A DNA stretch of 54,470 nucleotides from Clostridiales bacterium UBA1728 (GTDB taxonomy: Bacteria; Bacillota; Clostridia; Oscillospirales; Oscillospiraceae): NCBI GenBank assembly GCA_002315975.1, contig DCIK01000025.1, positions 1 through 54,470 on the forward strand, written 5' to 3'. This document shows, in pieces, positions 31,964 through 40,216 of this stretch. The notes under the pieces were generated by a model, which saw only the letters and a list, made by a program, of their open reading frames with translations, ran no database searches and was not told the DNA's origin. The number at the start of each line of letters is the position of its first letter. Within the stretch, counting starts at the first letter, position 1. The translations under genes and the position numbers were made by a program.

Positions 31964-34900
31964 TCACCGGCTCTCTCCCCAGGCGCTCACAAACTGCTCG
32001 GCGCAGTCCAGAACGCTCTGGTTGGGGAGGATTCTGATATTCAGCGCGGGAACCTTGCCCGCGTCCACCTTCAGGCGGTTTTTCATCTCCGGTCTTGCGT
32101 AGAGGGTGCTGACCCGCTCCATGGAAAAGTCCGGGATGATGAAGCGCAGCACGCCGCCCTTCTGGGAGATGTCCGTAATGCCCAGGGGCGCGGCCTGCGA
32201 GCGGAGAAGCGCCACACGGATGAGCGTCAGCACACTTGCCGGGGGCTCCCCGAAGCGGTCGATGAGCTCATCGGTCATATCGTCGGCATCGGATTGATTG
32301 CGGATGAGGGCGATGCGGCGGTAGATATCCATGCGCTGCTCGGCGGAGGGCACATAGACCTCCGGGATGAAGGCGGACACGGTCAGGTCGGCGGAGCACT
32401 CGGCGCGCTTTTCCGCTACCTCGCCCTTCTCCTCGGCCACGGCCTCGTTGAGGAGCTTGAGATAGAGATCATAGCCCACATCGATGAGGTGACCGGACTG
32501 CTCCGCGCCTAAGATATTGCCCGCGCCGCGAATCTCCAGATCCCGCATGGCGATCTGGAAGCCGGCGTTGAACTCCGCAAACTCCCGGATGGCGCTCAGG
32601 CGCTTCTCGGCAATCTCGGTGATAACCTTGTCCTTCCGGTAGGTCAGATAGGCGCTGGCCCGGCGGCTGGAGCGTCCCACACGGCCTCGAATCTGGTGGA
32701 GCTGAGCCAGACCCAGACGGTCGGCATCCTCGATGATGAGGGTGTTTACATTGGGAATGTCAATGCCCGTTTCGATGATGGTGGTGCAGACCAGAATCTG
32801 CACGCGCCCCTCCACCATATCGTCCATGACGGAGGAGAGCTGCTCCTCGCTCATTTTGCCGTGAGCCACGCCCACGCTGGCCCCGTCCAGCATTTTGGAG
32901 ATGCGCAGGGCGGTCTGCTCGATGTTCTCCACCCGGTTGTGGAGATAGTAGACCTGTCCGCCGCGCATGAGCTCCCGGCGCATGGCATCGCAGAGGGTGG
33001 GCCAGTCGTGCTCCATCACATAGGTGCGCACGGCCTGCCGTCCCTGGGGCGGCTCCTCCAGACCGGAGAGCTGCCGTATGCCCGAGAGTGCCATGTTCAG
33101 CGTCCGGGGTATGGGCGTGGCGGAAAGGGTCAGCACATCCACGCCCTTGGTGATTTCCTTGAGCTTTTCCTTGTGAGCCACGCCGAAGCGCTGCTCCTCG
33201 TCCACAATGACCAGACCTAAGTCCCTGAACTTCACATCCTTGCTCAATAGCCGGTGGGTGCCGATGAGCAGGTCGGTCTTGCCGCTGCGCACATCCTCCA
33301 GCGCCTTTTTCATCTGGTTGCCGGTGCGGAAGCGGCTCATGACATCTATGTGGATGGGGAAGCCGAAAAAGCGCTGAGAGGCCGTCTGGTAGTGCTGACG
33401 GGCCAGCACCGTGGTGGGACAGAGGAGACAGGCCTGCTTATTGTCCATGATGCACTTCATCACAGCCCGCAGCGCCACCTCGGTCTTGCCGTAGCCCACA
33501 TCGCCGCAGAGGAGACGATCCATGGGGGTGGGTGCCTCCATGTCCTTCTTAATCTCCTCGATGGCCCTGAGCTGGTCGTCGGTCTCGGTATAGCCGAAGG
33601 CATCCTCGAACTCCTTCTGCCAGGGGGTGTCCGGGGAGAAGGGGTGACCCTTGGCCTTTTCCCGCGCGGCGTAGAGCTTTAAGAGCTCCCCGGCCAGCTC
33701 CTTTACGGCAGCCTTGGTGCGGGATTTGGTCTTCTGCCACTCGCCGCCGCCCATTTTGTTGAGCTTCACGCTCTCGGCATCGGCGGCACCGATGTACTTG
33801 CTCACTAAATCCAGCGCCGTGGCGGGCACATAGAGGGCATCGGAGCCTGCGTATTTAATTTTGATATAGTCCTTCTGCACCCCGTCCACGGGAATCTTGA
33901 AGATGCCCGCAAAGCGGCCTATGCCGTGGTGCTCGTGGACAACCAGATCGCCCACAGTGAGATCGGCGCAGGAGCCCAGACGCTCCCGATCGGAGACGGC
34001 CTTGCGCTTTTTCTTCCGCTGCACACGCTCGGCGGCCAGTTGGGCATCGGTGAGGATGGCCAGCCTCGCATCGGGCAGCTCAATGCCGGAGGACAGGGAG
34101 CCCACCGCCACGCTGACACGCCCTGCGGGAGCTAAGGCGTTGCCGGGGAAGCCCCGGAGGGGATGCATCCCGGCCTCCTCTAAGATATTGGCCATGACCT
34201 CCACCCGGCGCTCGTCGCCGCAGAGGAGGGTCACGGAGTAGTTCATGGCCAGAAAGCGCTGCACATCCTCCAGAGCGGTCTCCACGCTGCCGCCGTAGCT
34301 GGGCAGCTGCCGCGCCTCGGCATTGAGCAGGGCGCGGGGGTTGAGGGTGTAGCGTCCGGCGGTGAAGGCATCTGCCATGACCACGCCGAAGGGGCGCAGC
34401 CGGCGGCAGAGCTCCGTCCAGGGGAGCATATAGTCGTTGGCCGTCAGCACGGGGATGCCGGCGGTGGTGAGAATTTTACAGTCGTCGGTGAGCTGGCTCA
34501 GATTCTCCTCGGCGTGCTCCCGGCAGCGGGCAGGGGAGTCCATGAAGACAACGGTGTCGGCGGGGAGATAGTCTACGGCGGTGGCATAGTCCTCGAAGAC
34601 ATAGGGCAGGTAGCGGTCGCACCAGGGCAGGGCTATGCCCTGAGCGCAGCGCTCCGCGTCCTGCCGGAGGATGCGCTCCGCCTCGTCGCCGGTCTTGCGT
34701 CTTGCGGCGTGGGAGGCGGCAGCGGAAAGGGCCTTGCCAAGTCCTCCCGGGCCCAGGGGGTGCAGTCCGGGCAGCACCTCGGCGGCCGGGAGCACCCGGA
34801 AGCTCTCCACGCTCTCGCTGCGGCGCTGGGTGTCAATGTCGAACAGACCCATGGAGTCGGGCTCGTCCCCCCAGTATTCAATGCGCAGGGGGCGGCTCTC

Positions 34901-35455
34901 GCCGGGGGAGAAGATGTCTAAGATCGCGCCGCGCCGGGCGTACTGGCCGCTGCCCTCCACCATATCGCAGCGGGTATAGCCGCAGCGGAGAAGTCTGTCC
35001 TCCAGTTCCTCGGGGCCGGGGCCGTTCATGTCCACGGTAAAGGCCGTCTCCCGCAGTACAGCGGGCGGCAGGGTGCGCAGCTGGAGCGCACCGGCGGTGG
35101 CAAGGACGATGGGAGCCTCGCCCCGGGTGAGCTTATCCAGAATCTGCAGCCGCGCCTGTTCCCCCTGCCGGGAAACGGTGTCGGCGCTGCGGAGGGTCAG
35201 GTCCCGGTTGGGGAGGGTGAAGATTTCCTCGCCGGTGACGGCGCGGAGGTCGATGCGCAGGTGCTCGGCGGCGCTCTCGTCGCTGCAGACCACCAGCAGG
35301 GGCCGATTCAGCTTCCGGTGAAGGGCAGAGGCTAAAACAGCCCTCAGCGCCGGGGAGGTCCCGGAAATGAGGGCAGGCAAAAGACCCTCCTCAATCTGCC
35401 CGGGGAGGGTAGAGAGGGAGGGTGCGTTCCATATGGCATTTAAGATCGGTTCCAT
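31964..35455 (-). CDS. mfd: Transcription-repair coupling factor
   Basis: A 1163-residue ATP-dependent DNA translocase that removes stalled RNA polymerase and recruits UvrA, of normal Mfd length. In order: a UvrB-like N-terminal half, then the CarD-like RNA polymerase interaction domain with TVGDLVVHEHHGIGRFAG near residue 500. The RecG-like motor follows with Walker A LCGDVGYGKTEVALRA near 650, DEEQRFG, TLSATPIPRTL and QIRGRVGRSSRRA. The C-terminal UvrA-masking domain has IPEVYVPSAEQRMDIYRRI. The start at 35455 (MEPILNAIWNAPSL) was preferred; the upstream extension has no support, though the ribosome site is weak. Confidence 0.96.
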   Translation of the reverse strand: MEPILNAIWNAPSLSTLPGQIEEGLLPALISGTSPALRAVLASALHRKLNRPLLVVCSDESAAEHLRIDLRAVTGEEIFTLPNRDLTLRSADTVSRQGEQARLQILDKLTRGEAPIVLATAGALQLRTLPPAVLRETAFTVDMNGPGPEELEDRLLRCGYTRCDMVEGSGQYARRGAILDIFSPGESRPLRIEYWGDEPDSMGLFDIDTQRRSESVESFRVLPAAEVLPGLHPLGPGGLGKALSAAASHAARRKTGDEAERILRQDAERCAQGIALPWCDRYLPYVFEDYATAVDYLPADTVVFMDSPARCREHAEENLSQLTDDCKILTTAGIPVLTANDYMLPWTELCRRLRPFGVVMADAFTAGRYTLNPRALLNAEARQLPSYGGSVETALEDVQRFLAMNYSVTLLCGDERRVEVMANILEEAGMHPLRGFPGNALAPAGRVSVAVGSLSSGIELPDARLAILTDAQLAAERVQRKKKRKAVSDRERLGSCADLTVGDLVVHEHHGIGRFAGIFKIPVDGVQKDYIKIKYAGSDALYVPATALDLVSKYIGAADAESVKLNKMGGGEWQKTKSRTKAAVKELAGELLKLYAAREKAKGHPFSPDTPWQKEFEDAFGYTETDDQLRAIEEIKKDMEAPTPMDRLLCGDVGYGKTEVALRAVMKCIMDNKQACLLCPTTVLARQHYQTASQRFFGFPIHIDVMSRFRTGNQMKKALEDVRSGKTDLLIGTHRLLSKDVKFRDLGLVIVDEEQRFGVAHKEKLKEITKGVDVLTLSATPIPRTLNMALSGIRQLSGLEEPPQGRQAVRTYVMEHDWPTLCDAMRRELMRGGQVYYLHNRVENIEQTALRISKMLDGASVGVAHGKMSEEQLSSVMDDMVEGRVQILVCTTIIETGIDIPNVNTLIIEDADRLGLAQLHQIRGRVGRSSRRASAYLTYRKDKVITEIAEKRLSAIREFAEFNAGFQIAMRDLEIRGAGNILGAEQSGHLIDVGYDLYLKLLNEAVAEEKGEVAEKRAECSADLTVSAFIPEVYVPSAEQRMDIYRRIALIRNQSDADDMTDELIDRFGEPPASVLTLIRVALLRSQAAPLGITDISQKGGVLRFIIPDFSMERVSTLYARPEMKNRLKVDAGKVPALNIRILPNQSVLDCAEQFVSAWGESR

Positions 35456-35523
35456 AGGCGTTAGGATACACCTTTCGGAAGGGATTTGCAAGGGGAATGT
35501 ATGGCTGCTGTGACTCAATGTAA

Positions 35524-35638
35524 CCCCGTAGGGCACGGCCTCCCGGCCGTGCCGTGTGGGTCAGGGACTATGTCTGTTTTATCCGGACAAAGCAGGAGTC
35601 TCAGGCTTGCGGCACGGCCGGGAGGCCGTGCCCTACAT
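35524..35638. repeat. Long-form family C palindromic repeat
   Basis: Arms CCCCGTAGGGCACGGCCTCC and GGCACGGCCGGGAGGCCGTG enclose a GTCTGTTTTATCCGGACAAA core shared with 27119. The arms read GGGCACGGCC instead of GGGCTCGGCC, and the partner arm has changed to match. It lies between mfd and the HtrA gene. Confidence 0.8.
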
Positions 35639-35691
35639 CGACCGTTCTGCGATTGCCGGCACCAAGTCCTTTTTGCACAAATATTTTTTCC

Positions 35692-37329
35692 TTACCACCA
35701 GCTGCCGCCGCCGAAGACATAGCCGCCGTAGGGGTTTTGCTGCTGCTGGGGCGTCTGCTCTGCGGTGGGGTCGGCGGTGCTGGGCTGCTTCTCGTCAAAG
35801 GTGATGGTCACGGTCATGGTATTGCCGTTGCGGAAGAGAGTGATCACCGCGTCCTGACCGGCCTTGTAGTTCTTCAGCACGCTCTGGAGATCGGACACGC
35901 TCTTTACCTCATAGGAATCCACGGCGGTGATGATGTCGCCCATCTGCAGACCCGCCTTCTCGGCGCAGGAGCCGCTGACTACGGCGTAGACATAGGCACC
36001 CTCCACCATATTGTAATACTGGGCGGCGGCGGCGCTGACGGACTTGGTGGACACGCCCATATAGGCCTTGCCCCGGACATAGCCGTTGGTGATAAGGTCG
36101 TTGGCAATGGCGATGGCATCGTTGATGGGAATGGCGAAGCCCAGACCCTCAATGCCCATCTCCTCATAGGTATCGGAGTATTTGGCGGTGACCACGCCGA
36201 TGATCTTGCCCTCGGTGTCGTAGACAGGGCCGCCGGAGTTGCCGGAGTTTACGGCCGCATCAATCTGGAACATATTGATGGCGCCATCGGCCACGCCGGT
36301 GTCGATTTCCCGGTCCATGGCGGAGATCATGCCCTTGGTCATGGTATAGTCCAGCTCGCCCAGGGGGTTGCCCACGGCGAAAACCGTTTCGCCCACGCGG
36401 ATGTCGCTGCTGTCGCCTAAGGTGGCGGCGGAGAGACCCGCGGCATCGATTTTCAGCACGGCGATATCGCTGTCGTCACCCTCGTAGCCCACGACGGTGG
36501 CGGGGTAGCTCTCGCCGTTGTAGAGCATGACCGTCAGGGGATAGGTGCCGTCTACGGCATACTCCACCACGTGATAGTTGGTTAGAATGTAGCCGTCACT
36601 GCTGACGATAAAGCCCGTGCCGGTGACGGTGCCGGACTGGACGCCGTAATAGGTATTGTAGCTCACAGAGGTGGAAATGCCCACCACCTGCTGGCAGGCC
36701 AGATCGTAAATCTCGGTGGCGGCCAGCTCCTCTTCCTTATCCCGGTCGGAGAAGAGGCGGGAGTTTTCCTCACCCTTATCCGCAGGGGCGGGAGCAATTG
36801 CCTCCATGGGCGGAAGCTCCGTCTCCTCCGTCTGCGGTGCCGGGCTTTCCTTCTGTGTGCCGATGCTTGCGGCGGAGGAACGGCCCAGACCGCCCAGCAG
36901 CAGTCCGCCCATGAGCGTTCCCAGCAGTACGCAGACCAGACACAGCGCCACTATGGCGCCGGTGCTCATGCCGCGCTTACGCTTTTCCATTTCCTTCTGG
37001 GCATTGCTTTCCTTCTCGCGCTCGCTGCGCTCCCAGCGCTCCAGATTTTCCTTCATCTCCGGCTGGGTGTAGCTGTAGGATCGGGGCGTTTTGGGCACAT
37101 CGTCGGCGCGGATATAGTCGGCATCGGAGAAGGGCGCCTCTCCCCGGCGGTAGCGGTACTCGCCGGATACGGGGCTGTCGGTGACGGTTTCATCGCTTGC
37201 GGGGGCAGCCTCCTCGCGGGGATGGGACTCGCCGGATACGGGAGTGTCGCAGGGGCTGTCGGTGACGGTTTCATCGGGCACAGGGGGAGCTTCCTCCTCG
37301 TGGGGCCGGTTGTCGTTATATTCGTCCAA
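35692..37329 (-). CDS. HtrA/DegP-type serine protease (S1C family)
   Basis: A 545-residue membrane-anchored surface protease for damaged or misfolded extracellular proteins. The first 120 residues are cytoplasmic and acidic, with a partly repeated DETVTDSP segment (19-26 and 46-53). A single transmembrane helix is at about 123-147. The trypsin-like domain has ILTNYHVVEY (His253), GDDSDIAVLKI (Asp288) and NSGNSGGPVYD (Ser365), a complete triad. One PDZ domain follows (about 430-530), ending in a Gln/Pro/Gly-rich tail. The architecture matches Bacillus HtrA. It is divergent from the PsuG-like gene. Confidence 0.95.
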   Translation of the reverse strand: MDEYNDNRPHEEEAPPVPDETVTDSPCDTPVSGESHPREEAAPASDETVTDSPVSGEYRYRRGEAPFSDADYIRADDVPKTPRSYSYTQPEMKENLERWERSEREKESNAQKEMEKRKRGMSTGAIVALCLVCVLLGTLMGGLLLGGLGRSSAASIGTQKESPAPQTEETELPPMEAIAPAPADKGEENSRLFSDRDKEEELAATEIYDLACQQVVGISTSVSYNTYYGVQSGTVTGTGFIVSSDGYILTNYHVVEYAVDGTYPLTVMLYNGESYPATVVGYEGDDSDIAVLKIDAAGLSAATLGDSSDIRVGETVFAVGNPLGELDYTMTKGMISAMDREIDTGVADGAINMFQIDAAVNSGNSGGPVYDTEGKIIGVVTAKYSDTYEEMGIEGLGFAIPINDAIAIANDLITNGYVRGKAYMGVSTKSVSAAAAQYYNMVEGAYVYAVVSGSCAEKAGLQMGDIITAVDSYEVKSVSDLQSVLKNYKAGQDAVITLFRNGNTMTVTITFDEKQPSTADPTAEQTPQQQQNPYGGYVFGGGSWW

Positions 37330-37465
37330 AGCACATCGTCCTTTCGTGTTCCGTTGATCTGATGTGGGTATGATAACCTGTGAAGATGAAAATTACATGA
37401 ACAAAAATTGAAAAATTTACGGTTTTTTTCACTGTGGCGAACTTTGACGATTTTTGTCAAAACTC

Positions 37466-37494
37466 TTGATTTTTTGTTTCTTTTCGGGTAAAAT
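37466..37494 (+). promoter_or_regulatory. Promoter of the PsuG-like gene
   Basis: TTGATT (37466-37471) and TAAAAT (37489-37494) are 17 bases apart, 36 bases upstream of the start codon. Confidence 0.65.
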
Positions 37495-37529
37495 ATACGG
37501 ACAATTCATCGGAGAGGAATGCTGCAGCC

Positions 37530-38192
37530 ATGAGAGACATCGGCATCAGCCAATATATGGAATTTTCCCCGGAGGTGCTGACGGCACTGCGGGCGGGCAC
37601 GCCGGTGGTGGCCTTTGAAACCGGGTTCTACTGCCGCATCCCCTACGATCGGAATCTCCGCACCCTGCAGGAGACCGAGCGGCTCATCTGGGCGGCTCAC
37701 TGCGTCCCCGCTCCGCTGGCAGTTATCAACGGCCGCTTTAAGGCCGGGCTGAACGCCGCGGAAAAGCAGGCGCTGATGGAAAAGCGCATCACCGCAGAGC
37801 GGGGCGAGCTGCCCGGGCTCATCGCCAGACGGAGCAGCGGCTGCTGCTCACCCTCGGCGGCGCTGGCCGTGGCAAAGCTGGCGGGCATCGTGCCGGTGAT
37901 TCTGCCGGGGATGAAGGATTCCCTGCCGGAGATGGACACGCTCTCGCTCTATGACCGCATGGTCTTTACCCCCCGGCTCAGCGAAGAGGTAGAAAGCCTG
38001 CTGAAGCTCAGGAGCATTGCCCTTGTCAGCGGCGATGCGGATGCACTGAGCGAGGCATGGCTCAGCGCTCAGGCTCTCCGCTCCCCGGAGGCCGTGGTCT
38101 ATGACGACACGGCGAGCTGGGTGGAGCTCTGCGAGATCGCCTGCGCCACCGCGCTGGAAATCCGGAAGAAGGAACAGTACAGAATGCAATAA
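37530..38192 (+). CDS. Truncated, diverged pseudouridine-5'-phosphate glycosidase-like protein
   Basis: A 220-residue protein resembling the first half of PsuG, which is about 300 residues and splits pseudouridine 5'-phosphate to uracil and ribose 5-phosphate. Shared features are the opening EFSPEVLTALRAGTPVVAFE, NLRTLQETERLI with an INGRFKAGL block (Lys71), and ARRSSGCCSPSAALAVAKLA, where PsuG has a QxxDGATTV-like block. The glycine-rich GGIGGVHR segment of true PsuG is missing. The region corresponding to the catalytic lysine (CAGxKSILD in relatives) reads VSGDADALSEA. The gene has its own promoter and terminator, so it is probably expressed, but enzymatic activity is doubtful. No pseudouridine kinase is nearby. 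Confidence 0.6.
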   Translation: MRDIGISQYMEFSPEVLTALRAGTPVVAFETGFYCRIPYDRNLRTLQETERLIWAAHCVPAPLAVINGRFKAGLNAAEKQALMEKRITAERGELPGLIARRSSGCCSPSAALAVAKLAGIVPVILPGMKDSLPEMDTLSLYDRMVFTPRLSEEVESLLKLRSIALVSGDADALSEAWLSAQALRSPEAVVYDDTASWVELCEIACATALEIRKKEQYRMQ

Positions 38193-38203
38193 TAAGGTCC
38201 ATG

Positions 38204-38239
38204 GAGGCTGCCTCGCAGGAGCGAGGCAGCCTCTTTTTT
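38204..38239 (+). terminator. Terminator of the PsuG-like gene
   Basis: GAGGCTGCCTCGC and GCGAGGCAGCCTC form a 13-base-pair perfect stem with an AGGA loop followed by TTTTTT. Confidence 0.95.
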
Positions 38240-38259
38240 GCCGCCGTTGGTGAGTAAAC

Positions 38260-38290
38260 GGCTCGTCCGGAGGCCGAGCCCTACGGGGGT
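38260..38290. repeat. Family C half copy
   Basis: ACGGCTCGTCCGGAGGCCGA and GCCCTACGGGGG, one arm of the family C palindrome, between the PsuG-like terminator and the dnaA promoter. Confidence 0.7.
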
Positions 38291-38355
38291 GAGTCAGGGA
38301 ACCTGTCCCCGTGACTCATGATGATTACAATTGCTTACATTATTATATATATTAC

Positions 38356-38384
38356 TTGAAATCTTCCGGCTGATGTGGTATAAT
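38356..38384 (+). promoter_or_regulatory. Promoter of dnaA
   Basis: TTGAAA (38356-38361) and TATAAT (38379-38384) have 17-base spacing, 50 bases before the dnaA start, in an AT-rich stretch (ATTATTATATATATTAC). No DnaA box was seen in this upstream region. Confidence 0.8.
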
Positions 38385-38434
38385 GCGCTATTATTGTGAC
38401 GAAGTATCCCCATGGAGAAAAAGGAGGGGAAAAA

Positions 38435-39745
38435 GTGAATTCCCTGCAGGAAATTTGGGAGGCTGTGCTCTCCCTGATGGCTCAGGATATGAGCTCCACA
38501 GCCATCCAGACCTGGTTCGGCGACTGCCAGCCGGTGGAGTTTGAAAACGGTCGGCTGGTGCTGCATACGCCGTCCGACTTTAAGAAAAATCTGATTATGG
38601 AGCGTTTTGCCGACAATGTGCGCAGGGCTCTGCGGGAGCTGTTTGCCGGCGATATTCAGCTGATGGTGCTGGCCGGTGACGAGATTGCCACCTATCGGGA
38701 AATGAAGCCCGACGATCCCTTCGGCGTGGTGGTGGGGGACTACACCTTTGAAAATTTTGTAGTAGGCTCCTCCAACCGTTTCGCCCACGCCGCGGCCCAG
38801 GCGGTCAGCAAGAACCCCGGAAGCGTGTATAACCCCCTGCTCATCTACGGCAACTCCGGTCTGGGCAAGACCCATCTGCTGCTGGCCATCGGCCAGTACA
38901 TCCACCAGACCTCGCCCCATAAGCACATCACCTATATTAAAGGCGATGCCTTCACCAACGAGATGGTGCAGGCCCTGGGCAACGGCGCCATGGACGCCTT
39001 CCGGGACAAGTACCGCACCAGTGACCTGCTGCTGATGGACGATATTCAGTTCATCGCCGGCAAGAAGCAGACCCAGGAGGAATTCTTTCACACCTTCAAC
39101 GCCCTCTATGAGTCCGGCAAGCAGATCGTTCTGACCTCCGACCGGCCGCCCATGGAGATGAAGATACTGGAGGATCGTCTCCGCACCCGGCTGGAGGGCG
39201 GTCTCATGGCGGATGTGGAACCCCCCGATCTGGAAACCCGCATGGCCATCGTGAAGAACAAGGCCAAGATTCTGGGTCTGGTCATGCCCGACAATGTGGC
39301 CGAGTACATCTCCGAGAATATCACCACCGATGTCCGGAAGCTGGAGGGAGTGGTGAAGAAGCTCACCGCCTACAAGGAGATACTGAAGGCCGAGATCAAC
39401 GTGGAATCCGCCAAGCGCGCCATTGCGGATGTGACCCGCAGCGGCCCCTTTGTGCCCACGCCGGAGATCATCATTGAGGAGTGTGCCCGCTACTACGGTA
39501 TGCAGACCGATGCCATCCGGGGGCAGGGTCGAGGCAAGGATCTGGCCTCCGTCCGGCAGATTGCCATGTATCTCTGCCGCAACCTGACGAATATGCCCCT
39601 GCAGGACATCGGCAAGGAGTTCAGCGGCCGTAACCATTCCACCGTCATCTCCTCCATCCGCAAGGTTGAGGACATGATGCGCGCCGGCACCGAGATGAAC
39701 AATATCGTCCGCGATATTACCGCGAATATAACATCAAGAGGCTAA
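38435..39745 (+). CDS. dnaA: Chromosomal replication initiator protein DnaA
   Basis: A 436-residue AAA+ initiator that binds 9-base boxes at oriC and melts the duplex. The GTG at 38435 was chosen because AGGAGGGG lies 5 bases upstream, inside any longer frame. Domain I (residues 1-80) has LQEIWEAVLSLM and WFGDCQPV. A short linker follows, then domain III with YTFENFVVGSSNRFAHAAA, Walker A GNSGLGKTHLLLAIG near residue 140 and Walker B LLLMDDIQFI. Domain IV has the helix-turn-helix ending LTNMPLQDIGKEFSGRNHST. The box cluster just downstream is its target. No rpmH-rnpA genes lie upstream, unlike many Firmicutes. Confidence 0.98.
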   Translation: MNSLQEIWEAVLSLMAQDMSSTAIQTWFGDCQPVEFENGRLVLHTPSDFKKNLIMERFADNVRRALRELFAGDIQLMVLAGDEIATYREMKPDDPFGVVVGDYTFENFVVGSSNRFAHAAAQAVSKNPGSVYNPLLIYGNSGLGKTHLLLAIGQYIHQTSPHKHITYIKGDAFTNEMVQALGNGAMDAFRDKYRTSDLLLMDDIQFIAGKKQTQEEFFHTFNALYESGKQIVLTSDRPPMEMKILEDRLRTRLEGGLMADVEPPDLETRMAIVKNKAKILGLVMPDNVAEYISENITTDVRKLEGVVKKLTAYKEILKAEINVESAKRAIADVTRSGPFVPTPEIIIEECARYYGMQTDAIRGQGRGKDLASVRQIAMYLCRNLTNMPLQDIGKEFSGRNHSTVISSIRKVEDMMRAGTEMNNIVRDITANITSRG

Positions 39746-39746
39746 A

Positions 39747-39958
39747 GATTTCGTTTTGACACTTCGTTCGAAAACTTCGTTTTCAAACGAGAAGATACTC
39801 GCATTTCATCGCGGCGGCTGCGCCGCCTTGGTCGATGCGAGGGCGCGCCAATAGTGCGCGCCTCAGGGTATCTTCCATCGAGCGGAGCCCGACGGAAGAT
39901 GATTTGAATTTATTCGCGCCTGCGGGCGCGAACTCTGCGAGGCTTTTTTGCGCGGAAA
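39747..39958. repeat. Palindromic repeat, family E, on the dnaA side of the origin
   Basis: GAAGATACTCGC (39792 on) and TCAGGGTATCTTCC form an outer inverted pair enclosing GCGGCGGCTGCGCCGCC and GGCGCGCCAATAGTGCGCGCC hairpins. A second part holds TTCGCGCC-TGCG-GGCGCGAA (39913-39932) followed by CTCTGCGAGGCT. The second part recurs after gyrB at 45180-45223. The first part, in shortened form, recurs at 50590-50665. Confidence 0.7.
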
Positions 39959-39959
39959 G

Positions 39960-40115
39960 TTTTCAACTTTTGATTGTTGAAAAGTCTGTTGATAATGTTG
40001 AAAAACGGGCGTCATCTTTTTTCCGACAGGATGTGTGGAAAAAGCACTGACTTTTCCACAGAATTTTCGACAGCGCAAAGTCTGTGTTTTCAAGGGCTTT
40101 CCCGGCTTTTCAACA
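39960..40115. other. Probable oriC: DnaA-box cluster between dnaA and dnaN
   Basis: At least seven 9-base matches to TTWTCMACA on either strand are packed into 156 bases. Plus strand: TTTTCCACA at 40052 and TTTTCAACA at 40107. Minus strand: TTTTCAACA at 39975-39983 and 39996-40004, TTATCAACA at 39987-39995 and TTTTCCACA at 40034-40042. Weaker matches are TTTTCAACT at 39960 and TTTTCGACA at 40064. The canonical TTATCCACA itself is not seen. The region is AT-richer than its surroundings. Gene orientation also switches here, supporting an origin. Confidence 0.8.
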
Positions 40116-40216
40116 TTTTTCCGCTATACTACTGTTAATTCTGAGAAATAGCTATCTATCTTCTATATGCGCGTCTTTTTTCACGAAGAGGCGGCAAGGA
40201 AAACGGAGGGACGAAT

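Noticed and set aside
38396..38434. Upstream GTG as the start of dnaA
   Set aside because: AGGAGGGG lies between it and the GTG at 38435 with ideal spacing for the latter, and the extra residues do not look like DnaA domain I.
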